8,374 bases of DNA from Dehalococcoidia bacterium (GCA_011176655.1 DUEB01000016.1:1-8374), one strand, 5' to 3'; shown: positions 1 to 5,756, counted from the stretch's first letter. The notes: a model not told the origin generated them from the letters alone. Numbers and translations: made by a program.

Positions 1-453
1 CGCCCCGGTGGGGTAGCAGCCGGGGTTAGCCACCAGTTGCGCGGTCGCTACCTGGTGGTGGTAAAGCTCAGGCAGGCCGTATACCGCCTGTCCGAGCAGC
101 TGGGGGGCGGGGTGGCTAAAGCCGTACCAGGCTGGATAGTCAGCGGCGTCCTTAAGGCGGAAATCGGCGCTGATATCCACCACCTTAACCCCTTGGCTTA
201 TGAGCGGGATGACCTCCTTGGCGCTCTCTTTGTGGGGCATTGCCGAGAAGGCCAGGTCGACCTCGCCTAAGCCGGTTTTAATAGTTAGCTTAAGGTCAGC
301 CAGATGAGGAAAGACCTCGCCCAGGCTCTTTCCGGCACTGCTCCGCCCGGTAACCGAGGTGAGCACTACCCCCGGGTGCCGGGACAGGAGGCGGGCCAGC
401 TCGACACCGGTATAGCCGGTGGCATTAATAATACCTATCTTGGGTTTATTCAT
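1..453 (-). CDS. argC: N-acetyl-gamma-glutamyl-phosphate reductase, N-terminal part (cut by the left window edge)
   Basis: This enzyme reduces N-acetyl-glutamyl 5-phosphate to its semialdehyde with NADPH, the third step of arginine (ornithine) synthesis in the cytoplasm. Only the first 151 codons lie in the window, about 45 percent of a usual ArgC. The N-terminal NADP-binding Rossmann motif is clear (IGIINATGYTGVEL, residues 6-19), followed by SAMPHKESA (70-78), DISADFRLKD (93-102), YGLPEL (125-130) and the active-site block NPGCYPTG with catalytic Cys146 at the very edge. The ATG (451-453) overlaps the stop of the upstream K+ channel gene as ATGA. An AAGGAG ribosome binding site lies inside that gene (464-469, 10 nt spacing). 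This implies one transcript and coupled translation. The rest of an arg cluster may lie beyond the left edge, but that cannot be seen. The identification is secure. Confidence 0.95.
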   Translation of the reverse strand, partial: MNKPKIGIINATGYTGVELARLLSRHPGVVLTSVTGRSSAGKSLGEVFPHLADLKLTIKTGLGEVDLAFSAMPHKESAKEVIPLISQGVKVVDISADFRLKDAADYPAWYGFSHPAPQLLGQAVYGLPELYHHQVATAQLVANPGCYPTGA

Positions 454-1454
454 CGGCACTTTTCTCCTTCGCAGAGGGATTCCAGGGTGGTCAGTTGCTC
501 GGCGGTGCCCATAATTATCAGCCGGTCGCCCAGCTCGATAGATTCCTCGTCGGCGGGGTTAGTCAGCAGCTTACCGCTCTTTCTGTTTATGGCCAGGATG
601 TTAGCCCGGCTGCGCTGGCGGATTGAGGCTGCGGTCTGCCCGATCAGCGGCGAGCTATCGGGGACGACTATGTTCTCCATCTGTAGCTCTCGACCGCGGC
701 GGAAGCTTACCGTGTCGATAAAGTCGGCTACCGTGGGTCGAATGGCGAGCAGAGCCATGCGGCGAGCTCCGATGCTGTTCGGCGCTACGATGCGATTAGC
801 GCCCGCCATCTTTAGCTTGGCTTCGGCTTCTCTGGCGCTGGCTCTGGCTTCGATAAGCAGGTCGGGGCGCAGCCCTCGGGCCGAGAGGACGATGTAGGTA
901 TTGTCGGCGTCGCTACCAACGGCGGCGACCAGAGCCCGGGCTCGCTCAATGCCGGCTTCGAGGAGCACCTTATCGCTGGTGGCATCGCCAAGCAGACAGA
1001 GGTAGCCCTGCTCCTCAGCCAGAGCGATGTTGTCCGGGCGGCTGTCAATAACGACGAAGGGGACACCTTCCTCGCTGAAGGTGCGGGCTATCTCCTCCCC
1101 GACCCTTCCGTAGCCGCAGAGAATAAAGTGGTCTTTTAGCTGAGCAATTTTGGCTTTCATGTGTCGCTTCCTCCTCGCGATGCCTAGTCTGCCTTCGATG
1201 ACATACTCTACCAGGGCACTGAAGACAAACAGCGCCCCGCTGACGCCGCCGACAATCAGAATTATGCTGAAGATGCGCCCTGCCTCACTGAGGGGGTGAA
1301 CCTCGCCGTAACCCACGGTGGAGATGGTTATCATCGTCATGTAGATAGCTTCGGTAGGTGACCACCCCTCGATGAGCATGTAGCCGATGGTACCAGCTGC
1401 AATGATGCTGGCCAGGATAATTATCCCCCGGCGTAACCTCTTCTGCGGTTCCAT
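450..1454 (-). CDS. One-pore potassium channel with cytoplasmic RCK (TrkA-N/TrkA-C) domain
   Basis: A membrane K+ channel subunit of MthK/GsuK-like build, 334 residues. Two membrane helices (about 9-27 and 60-84) flank a pore helix and the selectivity filter TVGYG (46-50). A basic linker (RRKRH, 94-98) leads to an RCK/TrkA-N Rossmann domain (about 108-235) with GYGRVG (114-119), the acidic end of strand 2 (D137) and GDATS (156-160), then a TrkA-C domain (about 258-330). Unlike MthK, the dinucleotide-binding glycine motif is intact. By my from-memory alignment only one of MthK's two paired Ca2+-site glutamates remains (E202, with R204 at the other). Gating by NAD(H) or another nucleotide is therefore more likely than by Ca2+; this is inference. 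The start is fixed by an in-frame TAA at 1467-1469 and AGAGG at 1460-1464. It probably forms a tetramer with extra RCK domains (see the internal start). Its stop overlaps argC. Confidence 0.93.
   Translation of the reverse strand: MEPQKRLRRGIIILASIIAAGTIGYMLIEGWSPTEAIYMTMITISTVGYGEVHPLSEAGRIFSIILIVGGVSGALFVFSALVEYVIEGRLGIARRKRHMKAKIAQLKDHFILCGYGRVGEEIARTFSEEGVPFVVIDSRPDNIALAEEQGYLCLLGDATSDKVLLEAGIERARALVAAVGSDADNTYIVLSARGLRPDLLIEARASAREAEAKLKMAGANRIVAPNSIGARRMALLAIRPTVADFIDTVSFRRGRELQMENIVVPDSSPLIGQTAASIRQRSRANILAINRKSGKLLTNPADEESIELGDRLIIMGTAEQLTTLESLCEGEKCR
1158..1175 (-). promoter_or_regulatory. Internal ribosome binding site and ATG inside the K+ channel gene (possible free RCK subunit)
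   Basis: A perfect AGGAGG (1170-1175) stands 9 nt before an in-frame ATG (1158-1160, Met99). It sits between the second membrane helix and the RCK domain. The AGGAGG is also the Arg94-Arg95 codon pair, so chance cannot be excluded. In MthK an internal start at the equivalent linker is known to yield the soluble RCK subunit. Here the product would be 236 residues with the whole RCK and TrkA-C region. Its use is inferred. Confidence 0.45.
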
Positions 1455-1474
1455 TTTCGCCTCTGATTAAGCCT

Positions 1475-1502
1475 ATTGTAGCACATTTCTGCTGGCTGTG
1501 AA
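1475..1502 (-). promoter_or_regulatory. Candidate sigma70-type promoter for the K+ channel-argC transcript
   Basis: Reading the minus strand: TTCACA (1497-1502, five of six to TTGACA), a 16-nt spacer, and TACAAT (1475-1480, five of six to TATAAT) preceded by TG in the extended -10 position. The start of transcription would be near 1468, giving a leader of only about 14 nt before the ATG. No other promoter-like sequence in the gap fits this gene better. Confidence 0.45.
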
Positions 1503-1522
1503 GGGGGTGGGGCGGCCCGGTA

Positions 1523-1552
1523 TTGTCGTGGGGAGTAAGCATGTGCTAAGAT
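1523..1552 (+). promoter_or_regulatory. Candidate promoter for the korDABC operon
   Basis: TTGTCG (1523-1528, four of six), an 18-nt spacer, and TAAGAT (1547-1552, four of six) with TG one base upstream (extended -10). It lies back-to-back with the channel promoter, 20 nt apart between the two -35 boxes. Transcription would begin near 1559 and leave a leader of about 78 nt before korD. The match is moderate, so this is tentative. Confidence 0.28.
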
Positions 1553-1570
1553 TTCTTGGTGCTTTGTCCC

Positions 1571-1585
1571 TTCACTCTCTGTGAA
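1571..1585 (+). promoter_or_regulatory. Small perfect dyad, possible operator upstream of korD
   Basis: TTCAC-TCTCT-GTGAA is a perfect 5-bp inverted repeat with a 5-bp centre. It lies just downstream of the candidate transcription start and 51 nt before the korD ATG. It could be a regulator half-site pair or a weak hairpin in the leader. It does not match an operator family that I can name. A dyad of this size can arise by chance, so confidence is low. Confidence 0.22.
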
Positions 1586-1636
1586 ATGCAGGCACAGCCC
1601 CGGGGTTGATGGTAGGGTAGCGGGAAGGTAGTAGTT

Positions 1637-1873
1637 ATGAAGACAGAGACGAAAGAGGTGATTATTATACCGGAGCGGTGTAAGGAGTGCGGTTTCTGTA
1701 TTGAGTTCTGCCCCAAGCACCTTATCCTGGCATCTGCTGAGATTAATAGCAAGGGATACCATCCGGTCTATATCAGTGACATCTCCCAGTGCACCAGGTG
1801 CGATATCTGCGGAATGATATGTCCTGACTTCGCCATTAGTGTCGTTAGTAAGAAGGAGCCCAGTAGGGTCTAG
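1637..1873 (+). CDS. korD: 2-oxoglutarate (2-oxoacid):ferredoxin oxidoreductase, ferredoxin-like delta subunit
   Basis: A 78-residue protein that carries two [4Fe-4S] clusters and passes electrons between the TPP/Fe-S catalytic subunits and external ferredoxin. Two full CxxCxxCxxxCP motifs are present: C15, C18, C21, C25-P and C52, C55, C58, C62-P. The spacing is regular and typical of 2[4Fe-4S] ferredoxins. The middle stretch between the motifs (26-51) is the usual length for a Kor/Oor delta subunit. The ATG is preceded by GGGAAGGT (AAGG at 1625-1628, 8 nt spacing). It is the first gene of a D-A-B-C set, the order also known for the Helicobacter oorDABC operon. On its own it could be called a generic ferredoxin; the neighbours make it the Kor subunit. 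Confidence 0.9.
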   Translation: MKTETKEVIIIPERCKECGFCIEFCPKHLILASAEINSKGYHPVYISDISQCTRCDICGMICPDFAISVVSKKEPSRV

Positions 1874-1883
1874 GGGGGGCTTT

Positions 1884-3035
1884 TTGCCTGAGCGAGAATA
1901 TCTGGCTGGAGAGTTTTTTCTGAGCGGGGACGATGCCTGCGCTGAGGGGGCGATAAGCGCTGGTTGCCGCTTTTTTGCCGGCTATCCCATCACCCCGGCT
2001 ACCGAGATTGCGGAGCGGATGTCGGAGCGACTCCCTGAGGTCGGTGGTAACTACATCCAGATGGAGGACGAACTGGGGTCAATGGCGGCGGTGCTCGGGG
2101 CTTCGTGGGCTGGCACCAAGGCGATGACGGCTACCTCCGGACCCGGCTTCAGCCTGATGATGGAAAACATCGGTCTGGGCATTATGACCGAGACCCCCTG
2201 CGTGGTGGTGAACATCCAGCGGGGGGGCCCGTCGACGGGACTGCCCACGCTGACCGGCCAGGGGGATATGATGCAGGCGCGCTGGGGTAGTCACGGGCCG
2301 TATAGTATCATTGCCCTGTCGCCCAGCTCTCCCCAGGAGCTATATGACCTGACGATAAGGGCCTTTAATCTCTCCGAAAAATACCGCCTGCCGGTCCTGG
2401 TTATGTCCGAGGCGGCTACCGGCCACATGTATGAGAAGGTAGTCATCCCTCCCTCTGGTGAGATAGAGCTTTTGGCCCGGCGTAAGCCCACCGTGCCGCC
2501 GGAGGCATACCTGCCCTTTGCGCCTGATACTGACTTGGTGCCGCCGATGGCTAATGCCGGCGAGGGCTACCGGCTGCATGTTACCGGACTCACCCACGAT
2601 GAGCGGGGTTATCCCGCGATGACCGTTGAGGCGCAGGACAGGCTGGTGAGACGGCTGGTAGACAAGATTGAGCGGAATAAAGCCGATATCATTGCGCTTG
2701 AAGAGGACGGCACCGGAGATGCCGAGGTGGTTATTTGCAGCTACGGAGTTTCAGCCCGGGTCTCCCAGATTGCTGTGGAGCGGGCCCGGGGGGAGGGTAT
2801 CAGGGTCGGCCTGCTGAGGCTGATTACCGTCTGGCCCTTTCCCGATGACAGGGTCAGGGAGCTTGCCCGGCAGGTTAAGGCGTTTGTCGTGCCCGAGATT
2901 AACTACGGACAGATTGCTCTGGAGGTGGAGCGGTGCGCCTGCGGCCTGGCGAAGGTGGTTCTGGTGCCTCATATGGGGGGGCGGGTGCATGCCCCGGAGC
3001 TAATATTGGAGGCAGTAAGGCAGGCGGCGAGATAG
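1884..3035 (+). CDS. korA: 2-oxoglutarate (2-oxoacid):ferredoxin oxidoreductase, alpha subunit
   Basis: The alpha subunit helps bind the 2-oxoacid and CoA in the cytoplasmic complex that interconverts 2-oxoglutarate + CoA + oxidised ferredoxin with succinyl-CoA + CO2 + reduced ferredoxin. Counting from the start chosen here (383 residues), the substrate-site motif GYPITPAT is at 33-40, EDELGS at 61-66, ATSGPGFSLM at 83-92 and QRGGPSTGLPT at 112-122. The C-terminal part (about 270-380) is the transketolase-C-like domain. I chose TTG at 1884-1886: a G-rich ribosome binding site (run of G at 1873-1879) sits just before it, it leaves 10 nt after korD, and the length suits KorA. A GTG at 1839 would extend the protein by 15 residues but overlaps korD by 35 bp and lacks a ribosome binding site. 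Exact substrate (2-oxoglutarate rather than another 2-oxoacid) is likely, not certain. Confidence 0.93.
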   Translation: MPEREYLAGEFFLSGDDACAEGAISAGCRFFAGYPITPATEIAERMSERLPEVGGNYIQMEDELGSMAAVLGASWAGTKAMTATSGPGFSLMMENIGLGIMTETPCVVVNIQRGGPSTGLPTLTGQGDMMQARWGSHGPYSIIALSPSSPQELYDLTIRAFNLSEKYRLPVLVMSEAATGHMYEKVVIPPSGEIELLARRKPTVPPEAYLPFAPDTDLVPPMANAGEGYRLHVTGLTHDERGYPAMTVEAQDRLVRRLVDKIERNKADIIALEEDGTGDAEVVICSYGVSARVSQIAVERARGEGIRVGLLRLITVWPFPDDRVRELARQVKAFVVPEINYGQIALEVERCACGLAKVVLVPHMGGRVHAPELILEAVRQAAR

Positions 3036-3061
3036 AGATAGAGGAAAGTCCTGAAGTGGGT

Positions 3062-3137
3062 GGTAGCTAATAGGTGGGCGAAGTCAGCTTAAAAAAGCGG
3101 GGTAGCTATTAGGTGAGCGAAGGCAACTTGAAAAAGC
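3062..3137 (+). repeat. Imperfect tandem duplication (2 x 37 bp, period 39) across the korB start
   Basis: Copy 1 is 3062-3098 and copy 2 is 3101-3137; they agree at 32 of 37 positions. Each copy holds GGTAGCTA, TAG directly followed by GTG, and then codons for a similar peptide. The second copy contains the real korB start. The 39-nt period is a whole number of codons, so both copies are read in the same frame. The most likely origin is a local duplication of the korB translation start region. Confidence 0.85.
3074..3112 (+). CDS. Possible 12-codon leader minigene just before korB (relic duplicated start)
   Basis: Starting at GTG 3074 the frame encodes MGEVSLKKRGSY and stops at TAG 3110-3112, the base before the korB GTG. 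The first eight codons mirror the korB N-terminus (MSEGNLKK) because of the tandem duplication. A G-rich stretch (GGGTGG, 3058-3063) stands 10 nt upstream, the same distance as GGGG (3099-3102) before korB. It may be a decayed copy with no role, or be translated so that ribosomes reinitiate on korB. There is no direct evidence of translation. Confidence 0.25.
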   Translation: MGEVSLKKRGSY

Positions 3138-3895
3138 ATCCCCTGGATGATTACCTGAGGGTGGCGCGCATGCCGCACATCTGGTGTCCCGGCTGCGGCC
3201 TGGGGCTGGTGGTTAACTGCTTTCTGAGGGGGCTGCTCCGGTCGCAGCTTAATCTGGATAAGGTGGTCATCGTCTCGGGGATAGGCTGTACCGGGAGAGC
3301 GGCTGGTTATATCAATCTGGACTCGTTCCACACCACTCACGGCCGGGCGGTTCCCTTTGCCACCGGCCTTAAGGTTGCCAATCCCGAGCTGGAGGTAGTG
3401 GTCATAAGTGGTGATGGCGACCTGGTGGCCATCGGGGGGAACCATCTGATTCATGCCGCCCGCCGCAACACCGACCTCACGGTGCTGTGCGTCAATAATT
3501 TCGTCTACGGGATGACCGGCGGGCAGATGGGGCCGACGACACCCCTGACGGCGCGGACGACCACCTCACGGGGAGGCAGTGTTGATAGGCCGTTCAATAT
3601 CCCGCATCTGGCAGCCGCCAGTGGCGCCGCCTACGTCGCCCGCTGGACAACAGCCCATGTTCGGCGGCTGGAGAAGGCGGTTACCGAGGCCCTCCTCAAG
3701 AAGGGGTTCAGCCTGGTGGAGATAGTAAGCCCCTGCCCTACCTATTACGGTCGGATGAATAAGCAGGTAACCGGGCTGGACCAGATGAAGTACTTCCGTG
3801 ATAACAGCGTTATTAAATCCGGTATCGACCCCAAAGGGGTGGGCATTGAGGTTAACGGCCCGATAGTGGTGGGAAAATTTATCGACCGAGGTTAG
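3113..3895 (+). CDS. korB: 2-oxoglutarate (2-oxoacid):ferredoxin oxidoreductase, TPP-binding beta subunit
   Basis: The beta subunit binds thiamine diphosphate and a [4Fe-4S] cluster and carries out decarboxylation or carboxylation of the 2-oxoacid. It has 260 residues, close to the usual length with no fused ferredoxin. CPGCG (25-29), Cys59 in SGIGCTG (55-61) and Cys208 in CPTYYGR (208-214) match the four cluster cysteines of two-subunit relatives (C25, C28, C59, C208). HTTHGRA (73-79) is conserved. The TPP/Mg2+ motif is GDGD (100-103) followed by NNFVYGMTGGQ (128-138). The GTG start is the second copy of a tandem repeat and has only a weak G-rich ribosome binding site. 77 nt separate it from korA, the largest gap in the operon. 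It ends 4 nt before korC. Confidence 0.95.
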   Translation: MSEGNLKKHPLDDYLRVARMPHIWCPGCGLGLVVNCFLRGLLRSQLNLDKVVIVSGIGCTGRAAGYINLDSFHTTHGRAVPFATGLKVANPELEVVVISGDGDLVAIGGNHLIHAARRNTDLTVLCVNNFVYGMTGGQMGPTTPLTARTTTSRGGSVDRPFNIPHLAAASGAAYVARWTTAHVRRLEKAVTEALLKKGFSLVEIVSPCPTYYGRMNKQVTGLDQMKYFRDNSVIKSGIDPKGVGIEVNGPIVVGKFIDRG

Positions 3896-3899
3896 CATT

Positions 3900-4463
3900 A
3901 TGGCCCAGCGAGAGGAGCTGAGACTGTGCGGTTACGGAGGGCAGGGTATCATCCTGGCGGGCTATATCGTGGGCCAGGCGGTTTCTGTCTTTGAGCACAG
4001 GCAGGCAGCGTTTACTCGAGACTATGGCCCCGAGGCGCGTGGCGGTGCCTGTCGGGCTGATGTGGTTATCTCTGATGGGCCGGTGGGCTATCCCTACATC
4101 TCGGCGCCTTCGGTCCTGGTGGCCATGTCACAGCAGGCCTACGACCGATATCACGCTCAGAACCGGGACCAGGCTCTGGTAATTATTGATGAGGACCTGG
4201 TTAAGCCACAACCGGACAGCCGGCGGCTTCTGAGTATTCCCGCCCGGCGCATGGCTGAGGGGCTGGGTAGGGTGGCGGTGGCAAACGTGGTCATGCTGGG
4301 CTTTCTTACTGCGCTCACCAGTCTGGCGAGTGCGGAGTCAATGAAGAAGTCGCTCCTGGCGGCGGTGCCCAAGGGGACTGAAGAGCTGAATCTGAAGGCG
4401 TTTGAAAAGGGCTATGCTTATGGTCTGGAGAAACTGGGTGCTGCCGGGGTGGGGAAAGAGTAG
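3900..4463 (+). CDS. korC: 2-oxoglutarate (2-oxoacid):ferredoxin oxidoreductase, gamma subunit
   Basis: The gamma subunit is a cytoplasmic partner of KorA and KorB, thought to help CoA binding. The protein has 187 residues, normal for a separate gamma subunit. LCGYGGQGIILAG (9-21) is the signature glycine-rich motif, followed by DYGPEARGGACRADVVIS (41-58), in which EARGG is highly characteristic, and by VANVVMLG in the second half. The ATG follows GAGG (3888-3891) by 8 nt and the korB stop by 4 nt, so the two are surely cotranscribed. It is the last gene of the korDABC unit. No clear terminator follows in the 100 nt before the next gene. Confidence 0.94.
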   Translation: MAQREELRLCGYGGQGIILAGYIVGQAVSVFEHRQAAFTRDYGPEARGGACRADVVISDGPVGYPYISAPSVLVAMSQQAYDRYHAQNRDQALVIIDEDLVKPQPDSRRLLSIPARRMAEGLGRVAVANVVMLGFLTALTSLASAESMKKSLLAAVPKGTEELNLKAFEKGYAYGLEKLGAAGVGKE

Positions 4464-4563
4464 CCCGAGCCTAGCCGCCTTTCCGTGATTCTGGATATAA
4501 CCCCGGTCGGTTCAAAAGCTATTATTGAGGAGCCTTTTCTAGTTTCAAGCTGAGGATATGACG

Positions 4564-5673
4564 ATGGCTATCGAGCAACCGGATATGACTCTCAAGGCGA
4601 TAGGTTTCGTCAAAAATCAGGTAGCGCAGCCAGTCCAGGGAGGCTGGGAGGAGGTTATCTCTGAAATTGTGATTGACCGCCGCCTGACCGATGCCCTGGA
4701 TGGCCTGGAAGAGTTCTCCCATATCGTGGTGCTCTTCTGGATGCATAAGACGTCCGGGGAGCCGACCTTGAAGGTCCACCCCAGGGGCAAAATTGAGTTT
4801 CCCCTGGTGGGGCTTTTTGCCACCCGCTCGCCGCGGAGGCCGAACCCCGTGGGAGAAACCACCGTCAGGCTGCTTGAGCGACGGGGCAATATCCTGAAGG
4901 TCAGGGGGCTTGATGCCATTAACGGCACCCCGGTGATTGATATTAAACCGTATATCCCCAGGCGCCATTCGGTGGCTGGAGCCAGGGTGCCGCCCTGGGT
5001 AACCAAATCCGGCGGGATAAGCCAGCGGCTGGAGGATATCTACCGTCGGCTGATGGACGGTTACGGGCCGCAGCACTGGTGGCCGGCTGAGAGCCCCTTT
5101 GAGGTGATGGTTGGTGCCGTCCTTACCCAGTCGGCGGCCTGGAGCAACGTGGAGAAGGCGATAGCCGGTCTCAAGGGAGCCGGGGCACTGTCGCCTGAGG
5201 CTCTGCGCCGGCTGCCCCTCGCCGAACTGGCTCGCCTTATCCGCCCCTGCGGTTACTATAATGCCAAGGCGGTAAAGCTCAAGTCCCTGGCCCGGTGGCT
5301 GGGAGAGTTCTGTGGTGACGACCTTAATCGGCTCTCTGCTCACGATACCGATACCCTGCGCCGTGAGCTTCTTTCTATTCACGGCGTTGGTGAGGAGACG
5401 GCCGACTCGATACTGCTTTATGCCGTCGGGAAGCCGGTTTTCGTTATCGATGCCTATACCCGTCGTATCATAAGCCGGCTCGGTCTGGCGCCGCAGGACA
5501 CGAGCTATGCCGCCTGTCAGGCACTTTTCAGGGATAATCTGCCCGTAGACAGCGGGCTGTTTAACGAATACCACGCCCTGCTCGTCTCTCTGGCCAAGGA
5601 TGTCTGCCGCCCCCGACCCCTGTGCCCAAAGTGCTGCCTGGCTGACAAGTGTCCCTCCCGTATTGTTAAGTAG
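4564..5673 (+). CDS. Fusion: TrmO/TsaA-type tRNA m6t6A methyltransferase domain + MagIII-like HhH-GPD DNA glycosylase with Fe-S cluster
   Basis: One uninterrupted frame of 369 residues with two domains. Residues about 9-138 are a TrmO (UPF0066/TsaA) domain, the SAM-dependent N6-methylase of t6A37 in tRNA-Thr. The hallmark ATRSPRRPNPVG (86-97), FSHI (51-54) and DIKPYIP (126-132) are all present; the E. coli-type C-terminal extra domain is absent, as in short TrmO forms. Residues about 150-369 are an endonuclease III-superfamily glycosylase. It has HWWP (171-174), GAVLTQS (184-190), RPCGYYNAKA (227-236), the helix-hairpin-helix HGVGEETAD (273-281), catalytic Asp296 and four cysteines for an iron-sulfur cluster (C348, C354, C357, C363). 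Glu278 stands where endonuclease III has its lyase Lys. That and the WWP match MagIII-type 3-methyladenine glycosylases without lyase activity. The first cysteine spacing is x5, not the usual x6. I chose ATG 4564 because GAGG (4552-4555) is 8 nt away; ATG 4558 would be only 2 nt away. Confidence 0.88.
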   Translation: MAIEQPDMTLKAIGFVKNQVAQPVQGGWEEVISEIVIDRRLTDALDGLEEFSHIVVLFWMHKTSGEPTLKVHPRGKIEFPLVGLFATRSPRRPNPVGETTVRLLERRGNILKVRGLDAINGTPVIDIKPYIPRRHSVAGARVPPWVTKSGGISQRLEDIYRRLMDGYGPQHWWPAESPFEVMVGAVLTQSAAWSNVEKAIAGLKGAGALSPEALRRLPLAELARLIRPCGYYNAKAVKLKSLARWLGEFCGDDLNRLSAHDTDTLRRELLSIHGVGEETADSILLYAVGKPVFVIDAYTRRIISRLGLAPQDTSYAACQALFRDNLPVDSGLFNEYHALLVSLAKDVCRPRPLCPKCCLADKCPSRIVK

Positions 5674-5677
5674 CTTC

Positions 5678-5697
5678 GCCGGGGCGAAAGTCCCGGC
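5678..5697 (+). terminator. GC-rich hairpin with GAAA tetraloop after the fusion gene
   Basis: An 8-bp stem (5678-5685 with 5690-5697, one G-U pair) closes on a GAAA tetraloop (5686-5689), a GNRA cap that makes it very stable. It begins 4 nt after the stop codon. No T-tract follows, so it is not a classical intrinsic terminator. It may act as a terminator in this GC-rich genome or as a 3'-end stabiliser. Confidence 0.5.
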
Positions 5698-5727
5698 TGG
5701 CTCCCCGTGTCAATTGCCTATCCCCCT

Positions 5728-5756
5728 TTGCTTGGCCGGCTTGGCGGTAGTATACT
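5728..5756 (+). promoter_or_regulatory. Candidate sigma70-type promoter for nadE-degV
   Basis: TATACT (5751-5756, five of six to TATAAT) lies 17 nt after TTGCTT (5728-5733, which keeps only the TTG core). Transcription would start near 5763, about 15 nt before the nadE ATG, so the leader would hold little more than the ribosome binding site. The position between the hairpin and nadE supports a new transcription unit here. Confidence 0.4.

Noticed and set aside
304..897. A 197-codon open frame on the plus strand across argC and the K+ channel
   Set aside because: Ser/Arg-rich translation with no family resemblance, antisense to two well-supported genes.
1598..1605. CCCCGGGG palindrome upstream of korD
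   Set aside because: An 8-bp palindrome with no loop is common by chance in GC-rich DNA and has no partner repeat nearby.
1839..1841. GTG as the korA start
   Set aside because: It would overlap korD by 35 bp with no ribosome binding site, and add residues not expected in KorA. TTG 1884 has a G-rich Shine-Dalgarno and better length. Both remain possible.
4514..4538. Possible terminator hairpin between korC and the fusion gene (AAAAGCT with AGCCTTTT)
   Set aside because: The stem is A/T-rich with a bulged C, a 10-nt loop and only four T's. It is too weak to call; the rest of 4464-4563 shows nothing clear.
4522..5574. A 350-codon open frame on the minus strand, antisense to the TrmO-glycosylase fusion
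   Set aside because: No recognisable domain, and it lies opposite a gene with clear conserved motifs throughout. Long antisense frames are expected where codon third positions are GC-biased.
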